This document shows positions 1 through 9,978 of a DNA stretch of 64,000 bases, in pieces. The DNA is from Eopsaltria australis. Its lineage: Eukaryota; Chordata; Aves; Passeriformes; Petroicidae. The DNA lies in contig JAVTVJ010000014.1 of the NCBI GenBank assembly GCA_034509425.1, forward strand, positions 62,001-126,000, in the 5' to 3' direction. The position numbers and the translations under genes are program-made. Each line of letters starts with the position of its first letter. The first letter of the stretch is position 1. A model generated the notes under the pieces. The model did not search any database. It saw only the letters and a program-made list of their open reading frames with translations, and had not been told where the DNA came from.

Positions 1-404
1 GTTAAAAGACAGGCGTGATGGTGATGCAAGATTCAGTGAAATCAGAGAAAAAATAGTTTTGCAGGGAAGCTGGCCAAACAGAAGGAGTGTTTATACTGGA
101 AGAGGTCAGCCTCTTTTTTTTTTTAAATCATTCAGTTTGTGTTATGGTAGCAGAAGGGTATGGTGTGAAAGAGAGCAGGAGCCAGATCTGAGACTGAATC
201 ATCTCTGACTTTTCTGGTCTTGCATTGCAGTGACTCAGTGGTATTAGTAAAAGTTAAAGAAGAATAGGAAAGGGAGCTCCAACTACTTCATCTACTCATT
301 TGATCTGTCACCATGACAAAAGTATCATTGAATAAGAGAGGCAGGTGCAAAGAAACCCAAAGAATGTCTGTCATCTCTTTACGAACAAACTGACAAAACC
401 CCCA

Positions 405-502
405 AACAACACACACCTCCCCCTAAACAAAAAAAAAAAAAAAACCAAACAAAAAACCCCCAATAAACAAAAACAGAACAAAACAAAAAAAAAACCCAAC
501 AG
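405..502. repeat. A/C-rich low-complexity tract
   Basis: About 100 bases are almost only A and C on the plus strand, including an A16 run at 429-444 and later A10 and C5 runs. The frames crossing it give lysine/asparagine-rich peptides on the plus strand and phenylalanine-rich peptides on the minus strand, which are artefacts of composition. Confidence 0.9.
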
Positions 503-2112
503 CAAAGCACCCCTGCCTGTAAACTGAAACTGGGCTCCCCTGTGGTTGAGAGGTTGCTGTAGCTGTGCTGGACACAAAGGAAGGGGGAAATGAGGGCTGG
601 ACCCTTTCCAGCTTCTCCAGCAGTCCTGGCTCTCACAGACTGTCTGAACACATAAACCATTTCGGAAGTTTTAAGGTTCTGGTAGTTGATCAGAGGACTA
701 TGTTTTGTGTCCATAGGTGCTAAAGGTTGGTGCAGATTTATCCCAAGTTCTGTGAATTCCGACATCTCAGAGCCTGGCATACCACACACTTGGTGTAGAA
801 ATTGCTTCTCTTGATCTGACTGTTCCACAGAAATGTGGTTGAAGTGTGGCTGGTGGACCCAGTGACCAACTGGCTTGTCATGTGTGATGACAGTGATTAA
901 CTGAGAGGAACATTTTTGTCCTCACTCAAGTCCTTGCACCAGGCACTTTCTGGAGCCACAGAAAGTTGTGGCTGCCAGCTGTGATGGTCAGTATGTGTTT
1001 CCCAGGTTGCTGTTGAGGTAGCACCAACCATCCAATGGGAAAAATACAATTTTTTTTGCTTTCCATGGGTAGGTGAGTTTGGCCAAGCTTGACTCTTTTA
1101 ATTAAAAGCTGTCTTGTAATGAAGATGGAAAGGTGTAAAAGAAGTGCAAAAGGAAGTTGTGTGTATTCTTGGCTGGCTGTGAAATGTTCAGAGTGAAACT
1201 TTTTTCATATATGTCTAAAATAGCTGTCAGTTGATTCGGAAAATGTGGGAAGTACCAAACTAAGCCATCTCCTTACAGTAAATAATTCTTTCCCTGCCAG
1301 AAGCGGAGTAGAAGGATTTACAAGCTGAACAGAGGTAGTTCTGAAATTCTGTGAGAAAAAGGCCTCTCTGCTTTTGATTCCCCAGGTGAGCTCTTTGAAC
1401 TGCAAATAGAAGCAAGTTCATAGCTTAACAAATTTCCTCATGTGTTTGGGTCCTTAATGGGATGTTTCTTACAGAGGCCACTAGGTCATCTTGTCCCAAG
1501 TGGTTTCTTTTCCCTGACAGCATAGCAAATGGCCTGTCAGAGGCAGCAGGAGGAGGAGTATCTTTATTTGCCTTTTGGGATGTTTAACTTGTTGACTGCC
1601 TTGCAGCTGACCTAAACTCAGAGCTCCAGAAGAACTAGGCCTTGGAGGGGTACATGAGTAAAGCAGCCCTTGAAAAGCTGAACAGAATATAAGACACCAG
1701 TTCTTTGTAAAACCTGTAGCCCTGGTTTTCATCCCTCTTCTGAGCATTCGTTTTCCTGCTTCACAGTGAGTGTGTTAAGTGAGCTCTCCTTTACTGCCAA
1801 GCAACTGCTACTGCTGGCTTCTCAATACACGTGCTAGAGTCCAGATCCTCTAGTAATGTATATAAATTGTGGCCCTGCTTGATCCAGGCCTGATTTACAG
1901 CCTGTAATGATTTGAGTGGGGCTGGTTGTATTTACCTTTAGGACACATGCAGGGCCCTACTTTGAATATTAGCACTGACATGAGACTTGACGTCTAGCAT
2001 CTGGATGTGAATTTACATTTTATAAATATTTGCTATTGCAGTGAGTCAAACAAAAACCTCAACAGAGAGAACAACCAGCACTCCCAGGGTAAAAGCCTAG
2101 CATTGGTACCAG

Positions 2113-2153
2113 CTTTTTTTTTTTCTTTTTCCTTTTTTTTTCCTTTCCTCCAG
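2113..2153 (+). repeat. Long pyrimidine tract ending in CAG
   Basis: About 38 uninterrupted C/T bases run directly into CAG at 2151-2153, so the tract resembles a strong plus-strand splice acceptor. No donor or convincing open frame follows within a typical exon length, so it is recorded as a simple tract with acceptor-like form. Confidence 0.6.
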
Positions 2154-2844
2154 AGCCTCCTGGTAGCCCCTATTACCATTTAGTTGTCATTTGCTGCTCC
2201 CTGACTCTGTTGGTTATTCAGCTTAGAAACAGCTGCCATGTGATGTGAATGATATTTTAAAGTCCTGTGTTTGAGTTCTGGTGATAGCAATGTGCAGGGA
2301 ATTGGCAAGCTCTCGGAAACAAAATGGCATGCTTTATTTTGTCACTAGAAGTATGTTCAATCTGCTATTTGATTCTCTGTAGCATTTTGATTAAGAGCTC
2401 CAGTGAAGTTATGTGAAAAGTGAAAATTCTCTTTATTCTTTCTCTCCAAGAAAATGAGAGGCACAGCATTGTCAAAATATTTGCCTAATCTTGCAGATTT
2501 GGATACTTGTCATAGTTCTTCTGACAGACCAAAACAATGGTCATTAAATGAGAAGCAGATGCAATAAGTATGCAAGCAAGCTTACAGGGAGAGACTTATG
2601 GGAAGCTGCCAACAGAACTCACTAAGCACTGGAGAATAAAGAAAAACAAAAACTCTTCTTGCTATTGTACCCCATAAATAATCATTTTCCTCTAGTAATC
2701 TGGGCATTGTACTTTCCTGCACTGGTGTTTTCGTATGTTCTGGTGCAATATTGACTTCAAATCCAGATGCTCCTTTTGGCTTACTTGAATATCTTTCTTG
2801 CCAGGAAGCAAAAATGCCAAAGAAATGCTTTAGCTTGGTTTTTT

Positions 2845-2993
2845 TGTGCATTTTGGTTTGTTTGTTTGTTTGTTTTGAGGTTTCTTTGTTAGGTTTTTTG
2901 GGTATGTTTTTTATTTTTGTTTGTTGGTATTTGTTGCTGTTGTTGTCATTTTTTGTAGTTTTTGTTATTTCCCTTTTCTGTTTTTTACTTTTC
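2845..2993. repeat. T/G-rich low-complexity tract with TTTG repeats
   Basis: The tract contains four to five tandem TTTG units near 2856-2875, followed by about 110 bases dominated by T and G. It ends in a T/C run and CTGCAG at 2995-3000, which also looks like a splice acceptor. On the minus strand it is CAAA-rich. It explains the overlapping low-complexity open frames on both strands. Confidence 0.85.
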
Positions 2994-3064
2994 ACTGCAG
3001 CACTGTTATTTTAGGGCTAAAGGACATTGTTGAGGAAGAGAGTGGTTATGTTATGCTCACAGTT

Positions 3065-3118
3065 TTGTATGATTGGGAAGACAGAAACTGCTTGTATAGT
3101 TGGGAAGACAGAGAATAA
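3065..3118. repeat. Tandem duplication, unit about 27 bp, two copies
   Basis: Copies at 3065-3091 and 3092-3118 both begin TTGTAT and share the core TTGGGAAGACAGA. They lie head to tail with no spacer and differ by a few substitutions. Confidence 0.85.
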
Positions 3119-3599
3119 TGATGAATTCTCTGTCAAGATGTAGAGCATGTATCTTGAGCAGGTAGCTATTAAGCTCTGCTTTGTGGTTGCAGAGCTGTGA
3201 TGTGGACTCAGGACATTGGTCCAAAATCTGCCTTAAATTATAGACAGAATAAAAGCTTTTCAGCTTTACTATTGCTCCAGCTATTTACTCAGACCACAAG
3301 AATTAAAGATTTGCCTTTAAGAAAAGGAATTGAATTATTATCCAGGATCTCTATTCCATGATCTGTATGTGGTCAAGCTCACCTATGTGATTGCTGCTAG
3401 TGTTCATGTATTCTTGTATGTCCTTAAAGCTATCCATGAGTTCCAGGTTTTAACTGGCATGTGATAATTCTTGATCCTTGAGTTAAAAATAAAACTAAAT
3501 GTTGGCAATATGGTTGTGTAATACTGTGCAATTGAAACTCTCCCTGCTGCCCCACCCTCCAAATCCTTGCATCTCCTCTGGGATTGTGCATAAACACAA

Positions 3600-3628
3600 G
3601 CATGCACGCACACGCACACGTACGCATG
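3600..3628. repeat. Alternating purine-pyrimidine tract (Z-DNA type)
   Basis: For 29 bases every step alternates purine and pyrimidine, mainly CA and CG dinucleotides (GCATGCACGCACACGCAC and onward). It contains four CpGs in an otherwise CpG-poor neighbourhood. Alternating CG/CA tracts are known to favour left-handed DNA under negative supercoiling. Confidence 0.75.
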
Positions 3629-5390
3629 GACAAGTCCCTTTTGGTGAGAACATGAGGAAAATGCTGGTTTTTGTGCAGATGGTGCACAATGTAAAGATGG
3701 GGATATCAATGTTTAAACAGTGTATTGCTGACAAATCAATGCAGGGGGCTGCCTCTAAACCAGACCTAGAGCAGTGCAGTGTGTTGTGTCACACCAGTTC
3801 CTTGTTTCTAGAGGAAGGACTGGGGTGTGCTGCCTTCACAGCAGCTCAGGTTGACTTGGTTTGCATGAACCTGTCTTGTATCAATTTCTACTCCAGTCCA
3901 TCAGTGGGCAGTAACTCAGATCAGATGGCTACGAGGTCTGTCTGCAAACACTGAGCATCTTTGGCATCAAGGTTTTAAAATATTTTTTAGTGCATGCAAA
4001 GTGCACTCAGGGCTTTCATCTAAAAGGACTAAATCAAAGCTTTGCTTGCAGGCTCACATCCCATTGACTGTGTCTTGGATTTATTTGTGTACAAAGGCTG
4101 GTCACTAGAACTCACCTGTAAGGCTTTGGGAATGTCCTTCCATGTGTCTTGTGTATTCTACTGCATCCCTGTCTTGTCCCACAATTAATTACAGCTGCTG
4201 GTAGAAAAGCTCTCATGTCAGGCAACACCAGGCACTGCTAGAATTGTGTTTTCCCAGAGTGTGAGGGCAGAGTGAGGCACTGCATGAATGGTCCTCCTTG
4301 CAGATAGTGCCATAGGAGGCAGTGATTTTTCTTTGATATCAAGGGCATTGATCTCTGTGAAAGAATGGGATCTCGTTAGTCCAAGGTTTATGAGATGCAA
4401 GAGTTCTTTACATGGTGCCTATTCACAGATTCAGTGTTGCCACGCTCTAGATAAAGAATAGCTAAAAGTGTCTGCTGTTGTATTTGACTCTTGGGTGTTG
4501 CTATAGTGTTTGCTTTAGATTCTCTTTAGTTTCTTATTTTTGCTAGTTTATAAAGGGCTGTGCATGATTTTTAAGATAGGAAGCATTGTAGATATCATAG
4601 TGTGGATTCTAGAATTAGAGGTATGTATTTCCCTAATCACTTCTTTAATTAATGTTTTGTCTTGGGTATGAGATATTTGGAGTCCGAGAACCTGTGAGAT
4701 ACCTGAAACAGTCTATTTTATCTATTTTTCTGGGGGAAAAAAAATACTGGTAAAAAGAAAAATTTGGTAGCAGCTAGTCAGATAATAATTCTCTTCCTGT
4801 AGTTCTGTGTCAGTGCAGAAGTGATTCTTCTGGCCAAGGCTTAAAACCAGTCGAATCAACCCAATACCCAGGTTTAAACATCTGGAAAAAGTATTATAAT
4901 TCTTGAGAGAGAGACAAAAATGTTGATCATTAACTGTGGTTAGAGAGACTTTATTCACACATGTATAGGTCCAGTGTGCATAGATGATACTTCAGTGGAT
5001 CCAGCTGAGTGTAAATTTTGGGTCTCTGTAAAGAGTTTGCATCTTTCCCTCTGGGTCTGTTCCTGCTGATTAGACAGGTGTCTGCCAAGGAAGGCAGGAA
5101 TCTCCCTTGGGAGGGGAAAATATGACCCCCTTCCCTCTGAATTATTATAACTTTGAAATGACGGGGCTTTCAGGCAAAGCTGTGGGGAGAGGATTAGCAG
5201 TTCTTTGCTGGAATGTGTGTGCACAAGGAGACAAACAAACAGCACCGGCGGCAGCAGCGACCCCCGGCACAGAACCGAGCCCGGGCCCGGCCGCCTCTCG
5301 CTGCGGGCGCTGCCCCTCGGCTGCAGTTCCGCTCTCGGCCGGCAGGGGCGCTGCTGCTCCCGGCCGGGCGGGGCGGGAGCGCTGATTCCC

Positions 5391-5410
5391 CGCGCCTGCA
5401 GGGGGCGCTG
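5391..5410 (+). promoter_or_regulatory. CTCF-type binding motif
   Basis: CCTGCAGGGGGCGCTG at 5395-5410 matches the known vertebrate CTCF core (CCASYAGRKGGCRSY) at nearly every position, with T in place of A at the third base. It is in forward orientation. A second, imperfect copy (CCGGCAGGGGCGCTG, one G short) lies about 55 bases upstream, at 5339-5353. Confidence 0.6.
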
Positions 5411-5441
5411 TGCGCGGGCTCAGCCCCTCCCTCACGCCGTG

Positions 5442-5561
5442 ATGGCGGCCGGGGCAGGGGGAGGCTCGGAGCGGCTGCTGGGACGAGCAGACCCCGGAGG
5501 AGCAAACGAAATGTATCAGAAATTCTGCAGCTGTAGCAGGAGCCGTGGGGTTACAGTGTAG
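5442..5561 (+). CDS. Short open frame in CpG island 1 (39 codons), hypothetical
   Basis: This ATG has a good vertebrate start context (GCCGTGATGG, with G at -3 and G at +4). It opens a 39-codon frame beginning MAAGAGGGSERLLGRADPGG and ending in TAG at 5559-5561. The glycine/alanine-rich start is typical both of real first coding exons in CpG islands and of chance GC-rich translation. No strong donor lies inside the frame; the nearest is ATG|GTGAGG at 5706/5707, past the stop. If transcribed it could be a complete micro-ORF or an upstream ORF in a 5' UTR. I do not recognise the peptide. Confidence 0.2.
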   Translation: MAAGAGGGSERLLGRADPGGANEMYQKFCSCSRSRGVTV

Positions 5562-5622
5562 CGAAAAACCCGGAGCAGTGGCAGAAAACCAGCGGGAATG
5601 GGCAGTGGCAGCCGCGCTCCCG

Positions 5623-5633
5623 AAAATGGCCGC
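5623..5633 (+). promoter_or_regulatory. YY1-like site
   Basis: AAAATGGCCGC differs by one base from the YY1 consensus AANATGGCGGC. YY1 sites commonly lie just downstream of start sites in CpG-island promoters, so this weakly favours plus-strand transcription starting a little upstream. Confidence 0.4.
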
Positions 5634-5646
5634 GAGAGGCTCCCTT

Positions 5647-5660
5647 GGGGGGGGGGGGGG
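5647..5660 (+). repeat. G14 homopolymer
   Basis: Fourteen consecutive G bases at the right edge of CpG island 1, followed by CAGGGCTCTGGG. It could form a G-quadruplex in single-stranded plus-strand DNA or RNA, and its length is likely to vary between individuals or assemblies. Confidence 0.9.
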
Positions 5661-5931
5661 CAGGGCTCTGGGTCCCAGGTTTTCCCCAAAGGCACCCGAG
5701 TAGATGGTGAGGGCCCTTTTCTATTGAAGTAAGGTGTTAATAAGGTCCCATTGCAACGGCCGGTCCCACAAGCAGGGCTTCACTCATGGCAGGAGAAGGC
5801 AGCAGGAGACGGATCTGTGCAGTAGTGGCGAGTTCTCCCCACAGCGACCGTCTGCTCTCCCGATGTCCCCCACCCGTCTGCCCCTCACCCCCCACCCTGG
5901 CCAAAATCTCTAGGTGTCCAAGGAGAAAACC

Positions 5932-5943
5932 CCCCAGGTAAGA
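5932..5943 (+). other. Strong plus-strand splice donor, possible end of a first exon
   Basis: CCCCAG|GTAAGAG with the cut after 5937 is a near-perfect donor, about 270 bases downstream of CpG island 1. It may end an untranslated first exon that starts in the island. Alternatively, the C-rich stretch before CTCTAG at about 5908-5913 could be an acceptor, leaving a 24-bp microexon (VSKEKTPQ in one frame). Confidence 0.3.
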
Positions 5944-5970
5944 GAGTAGCCAGCTGCATCCTTCCCTCAC

Positions 5971-6016
5971 CTTGACCGTTTCTTTTGTCTCTATTAAGCA
6001 CCGGTCGTTATCGTCT
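5971..6016 (-). CDS. Candidate internal exon, unknown product
   Basis: Read on the minus strand, a long pyrimidine-rich stretch ends in CTAAG, then 46 bases follow, then AAG|GTGAGGGAAG, a good donor. In the frame needing two bases from an upstream exon, the segment reads DDNDRCLIETKETVK with no stop and leaves at phase 0. The charged, protein-like composition differs from the neighbouring GC-rich translation. It is only 46 bp and I do not recognise the peptide. If real, the gene would run leftwards, with the first CpG island inside or downstream of it. A chance pairing of splice-like signals is the main alternative. Confidence 0.15.
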
Positions 6017-6939
6017 CTTAGCAACAGATGGGACAAGATTCCGTGAGAGGAAGAAACAAAAGGAAAAATCCTAACCCCCAACACTGGGGCTGGAAGTACC
6101 ATTGAGAAACCAACTTCTGCCCAGATCTCTCTTGTAGGTTGGTTTTTTCCTCCCCCCAGTGTACTTTCATTGTAATATAATGTGTCTTTTCCTTCTGCTG
6201 CCTGAACTGCATAACTTGGGTTTATTTTAGGCCGCAGCCCTGAAGTCCCTGGCACAGGTAGCTCTGAGTCTCAAGGGACACTGACTCGGAAGAAAGAGCT
6301 GCGGCCCAAAGCAGGGCACTCCTCGTGAAGCCCTTCAAACACAGCTTGGATGAAACAATGACCTTTGCAAAAGGTTGGGTACATTTGATGGGAATGGAAT
6401 TACACCATTTCTCATCTATTGATGTTAGAATTTTGCATTTATTTATTTTACTTTATTACCGTTATTTATCTCAGCATAAGAATGTTTCTTTTACTTTGTG
6501 TGATGCATTTTGATACCTTCAGAATGTGGGGAGGATTGGCTGAAGTGCCACAAGTGATATGAATTTTCCATTTTCTGAGGGTTTGGTTGTGTAGCCTGAG
6601 CTGACTGATGCTACTGAAAATTAGACCACTGCTATAGGTGCCTAAGCTTGAATTCCTGACTAACTCTTGCTGAAGGGGTGGCTTGTGAGAGTTCATCTTG
6701 TCACAGCTGGGAGAAGAAGCCTTAACTCTTCCAATGAGCACTTCAACCACTAAGAGCCTCCCATTCACTGTCCTCTGATTCGTTCCAAACTCAAGTTTAA
6801 AGCTAGTCATAAGCTAATGTAAGAGATAACAGGAATAAGTGCTTCTCAGATGTTCAAAATGTTTCGTTTTTTTTTTCCCCAGATTGTAGTTTCTCTGTAC
6901 CAGCTTCAGCTGGCTTGTAAGAGGACTGTAGCAAAGCAA

Positions 6940-7560
6940 ACTGACTTGAATTAATATTTTTTAATCAGTGAAATTAAGCTGAGGGCCAACTGGAAGACTT
7001 TGGTTCTACTGGAATAACATCTCTGATTAGCTTGGGGCTAATTTACTAATTCCAGTGAGGGATTTTGAAGTTTTCATTGGGCTTAATGTGCAAAGCCCTT
7101 AAATATTCTGTCATATTTAGTAATCTGAAATACCAGGACCCTGTGAATCTCTATCTAAAAGGCTAAACCCCCCAAAATAATGCTAAAGTTTTTGCTTTAA
7201 TATTCTAAACTAAACAGATGTTGCCTTTAGTGACATTTTCAAAATCTTTACTGAGCAACAGTATATTATTTGAATATTTTTAATGTGACAAGTTCATCGG
7301 TGTTAAGATTTCAATGCAATTCAGTACAGACCAACTTAGAGCATTGACACCAATTAACTCTTAATCAAAAGCTTTAATGTTTTCTGAATATTGTACTCTA
7401 ATAATGGCAGCTTGGTGAGATTTCATATTTGCTGTTTAGATATGTATCTACTGAAACGAATATAAATTGAGTTCTAGCTCTTGATTAGTAATCTATACAG
7501 CTGTTAGCTTGAGCTCTAAAATCTGGAGCTTTACAATTCAGGAGGGGGAAAAATGGACAA
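6940..7560. promoter_or_regulatory. Homeodomain-site-rich block, possible conserved non-coding element
   Basis: Stop-rich and AT-rich with many TAAT/ATTA cores (AATTAATATT, CCAATTAACTC, TTGATTAGTAATC, AATTAAGC). There is no repeat homology that I can see and no low-complexity runs. This texture is typical of conserved enhancers near developmental genes, but conservation cannot be judged from one sequence. Confidence 0.25.
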
Positions 7561-9584
7561 TTTCAGCAATAAGAAGAGGCGTTGGTGAGCCAAATTAAAT
7601 GGCTGATGATAATTGGGATAGCTTACAAAGAATGATGCTATGTTATTTACAAAAGCTCCTTTTTGCATGAAATCTGATGTCTTCTCCCATGAGCTTGCTT
7701 ATAATTCATATTCCACTTTTATATGCCTGCAAAATGTGCTTTCTTTCTGTATACGTATTATTTTTAGGATGTTATGTTTCCTTGGTGCATACACAATGAG
7801 CCTGAAATCCTGTAGGAATGTGTTTAATTTGAAAGTTTTATCCTCTGGGCCTAGTTAATTCAAATAGGAGGCTCAGAACAGTGCTGCAGTGCTGGCAAGA
7901 ATGCAGGAATGGCAAATAATCTGCACAAAGGCAGCAGAGAGCCCAGGTGGCTGTGGTGCCTGTGCTGGAAGGTGCCACTGTCCTCAAGATCTGCTCTCTG
8001 AAGCTGGTCTGCTTCCTCCTTTCCTCTGTCTCAGTGCTGGGAAATGAGGGTTTGGCCAGCTTTGCTTTCCTTTATACCCTGAACGTCGTTCCTCGGCGTT
8101 CCAGAATTACAGGCTCCCCAGATCCGCTCTCATCCCGTGGTATGGTGTGTAGCAGGGAGCTGCCTGCCTCCTCTGCTGCTGAAGCAGTGCCTAGACAGGA
8201 TTTGGAGGGGGATTGCTGGTATCTTTTAAAGCTGGAAAAAAAAATGGAACTATGGCCAGTTCAGGCCTCCACCCTATATTTTTTTGGTAGATGGAAGGAA
8301 TACACTTGCTGAGTCCGTCCTTCTCCGAGATCAGTAAGCTGTGTTTGTTCTGTAGGAATGTGAGAGCCCAGGAATTCCAGTGTGCAGCCTGCTGGAAAGC
8401 GCTGCTGGCTCATGGGCAGCAGAGGGGAACGGGCCTTGCAACGATGGCTGGGGGAGAGAAATGAAAGGCATTTTTTATAATACCCTGGGCAGCATATGCA
8501 GGATGTTATGTCTGGCTTGGACTGGGCTGACGTGGTGCATCAGATTTTTTTCTTAAAATGCTGGAAACATAGCTATAAAGGAAATTCAGAGATAGAAATG
8601 GAACAAGATTAAAATGAAAAGCAAGCTTTATATTTCACAGTGAATAATTTGTAGCATCTTTCCTCAAAGAAATTGGGCTGCCACTAGAGATACGAAGCAA
8701 GCAGCATAAAATTTTCTGCAGATTATAAATCTGCTTCAATATCCAAATTATGGCAGCTCCATTCTGTGGCTTGGGAAAAGGCATGGTTGTGGGCAGCTGT
8801 GGGGTGGGGTTGAGAGATGTCTCCAAGCAGCTCAGCTAAAGGAGGATTCCAACTGTGTGTTAGGAAAGAGGAGACAGTAGGGTGGAGAAAACAGATGAGA
8901 ACTTCTGGCTTTTAGCTGGCCAAGGCTGGTACATGCTGATGCAGGAAGGGAAGGCATTAGCTCCTTCCTAATAAGGGGATATGCATTTACTGGAGTCATA
9001 TGTTCTTTTCTCCAAGTACCTCTGGAGGGTGGAGTGGGTCTTATTACTTTTCCATTGCTGCTCATGAGCACCTGGAGTTAAAACTTGCTTCCTTTCAGGA
9101 AAGGAGTTGCAGTCAGATTTTTCTCTGGTCTCTGATGGTAGACTTGTCTTCAATTTGAGACAGCACTCATCTGTACCCTTCTTAAAATATGTGTGTCTTC
9201 ACTGGCTTTCATTTTGATGTGATGCAGGATGGGTTTCCTTTCTGTTGGAAATCCACAGGCTTTGTGCAGTCCTTGCCCTCTGTGGAATTCACCAGTCGCA
9301 CACCAAAAAGTACCCTCTCTTTTTAGGAATAGAAGTGTTCAAAAGCCGACAAGTGTGCATATGTGGGGTAATCCCAATCACTGCTATACACCTGATCAGT
9401 GACTGTCAAATGCCTCATTTATTTCAGTATATTAATAATGCAAGTCCCTGAGGTTGATTATTGTCTCTGGAGTTTGCTGTGTGCAAATGCTTTTCTATTC
9501 TGATGAATTCAGTAATCGAAGTCCCATTGGCAGGGCCACTGCTGAGCAGTTGCTGGCTTAGGAAAAACAAGCTGTGGTTTTCTG

Positions 9585-9616
9585 TTTTTTTTTTTTTTTT
9601 ATTCCCTTTATTTAGG
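9585..9616 (-). repeat. T16 run with adjacent TTTATTT: possible 3' end of a minus-strand retrocopy
   Basis: On the minus strand this reads CCTAAATAAAGGGAATA followed by A16, so a polyadenylation hexamer lies next to an A-tract. The spacing of about 7 bases is shorter than usual for a hexamer and cleavage site. No recognisable transcript body or target-site duplication was found, so a plain microsatellite is equally likely. Confidence 0.3.
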
Positions 9617-9956
9617 CCAAGACTTATGTTGCCCAGGAATTTTTGTGTCCCTACTCCTGATTTCCATATAGGGTTTAGATAAGAAATGAAGGCTTTCTTT
9701 AATCATTTTAAGTACTAGGAGATAGAAGAGAATGAAAAGTCATGCCATTATATCTGCATCTTGCTTAAAAAGAAAATGCTTTGTCTGAAGAAAAAACAGA
9801 CAAATTGTTCGTTTGAGTTCATTGCCTTCTTCAGCTTTCAGAAGTCGCAGGGAAAGAGTTACTCCCCTTGCTTCCCTAGGAGTGTACACTGGGATTTCTA
9901 GCTCACATTTATTTTACTGAGACTTTGGAGTCAAGTTTTTATATGTAGTTTTTGAT

Positions 9957-9978
9957 GTAGGACCTAATTAGGCCCTAC
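9957..9978. promoter_or_regulatory. 22-bp near-perfect palindrome around CCTAATTAGG
   Basis: GTAGG, one base, the perfect 10-bp palindrome CCTAATTAGG, one base, CCTAC. Only the two single bases flanking the core break the symmetry (A and C). The centre is a TAATTA homeodomain dimer-type site. It lies in ordinary AT-rich sequence with no repeat around it. Confidence 0.6.

Larger units (their letters stand above)
1..5229. other. Non-coding block left of the first CpG island
   Basis: No convincing exon is visible. Open frames here reach about 150 codons, but they have no splice context and fit chance in six frames over 64 kb. The block holds simple-sequence tracts (A/C-rich at 405-502, pyrimidine at 2113-2152, T/G-rich at 2845-2993), a 27-bp tandem duplication at 3065-3118 and an alternating purine-pyrimidine tract at 3600-3628. 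A minus-strand acceptor-like signal (T8 then C5AG when read on the minus strand) lies near 4731-4752, without a matching donor that I could find. Confidence 0.6.
5230..5665. promoter_or_regulatory. CpG island 1, probable promoter
   Basis: The sequence changes abruptly from AT-rich to strongly GC-rich with dense CpG. It holds several GGGCGG-like boxes (for example CCGGGCGGGGCGGGAGC), a CTCF-type site at 5391-5410, a YY1-like AAAATGGCCGC at 5623-5633 and a G14 run at 5647-5660. No TATA box is evident, which is usual for CpG-island promoters. Transcription could go either way. To the right, on the plus strand, a first exon could end at the donor CCAG|GTAAGAG (5937/5938). On the minus strand, a splice-bounded segment at 5971-6016 sits just outside. 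Direction is not decided by the sequence alone. Confidence 0.75.

Noticed and set aside
379..828. 149-codon minus-strand open frame
   Set aside because: The C-terminal third is translation of an A/C-rich simple tract, and there are no splice sites or recognisable domain. Frames of this length are expected by chance in 64 kb.
3499..3954. 151-codon plus-strand open frame
   Set aside because: It includes the alternating CA/CG tract (RTRTRTH-like peptide). No splice context or domain is seen.
5737..6255. 172-codon minus-strand open frame beside CpG island 1
   Set aside because: GC-rich, compositionally explained over most of its length. Only the 46-bp splice-bounded part (5971-6016) was kept, as a weak exon candidate.
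6865..6916. Acceptor T10CCCCAG followed 34 bases later by CTT|GTAAGA
   Set aside because: A 34-bp microexon with a non-consensus donor context and no other support; recorded only as a decoy-like pair.
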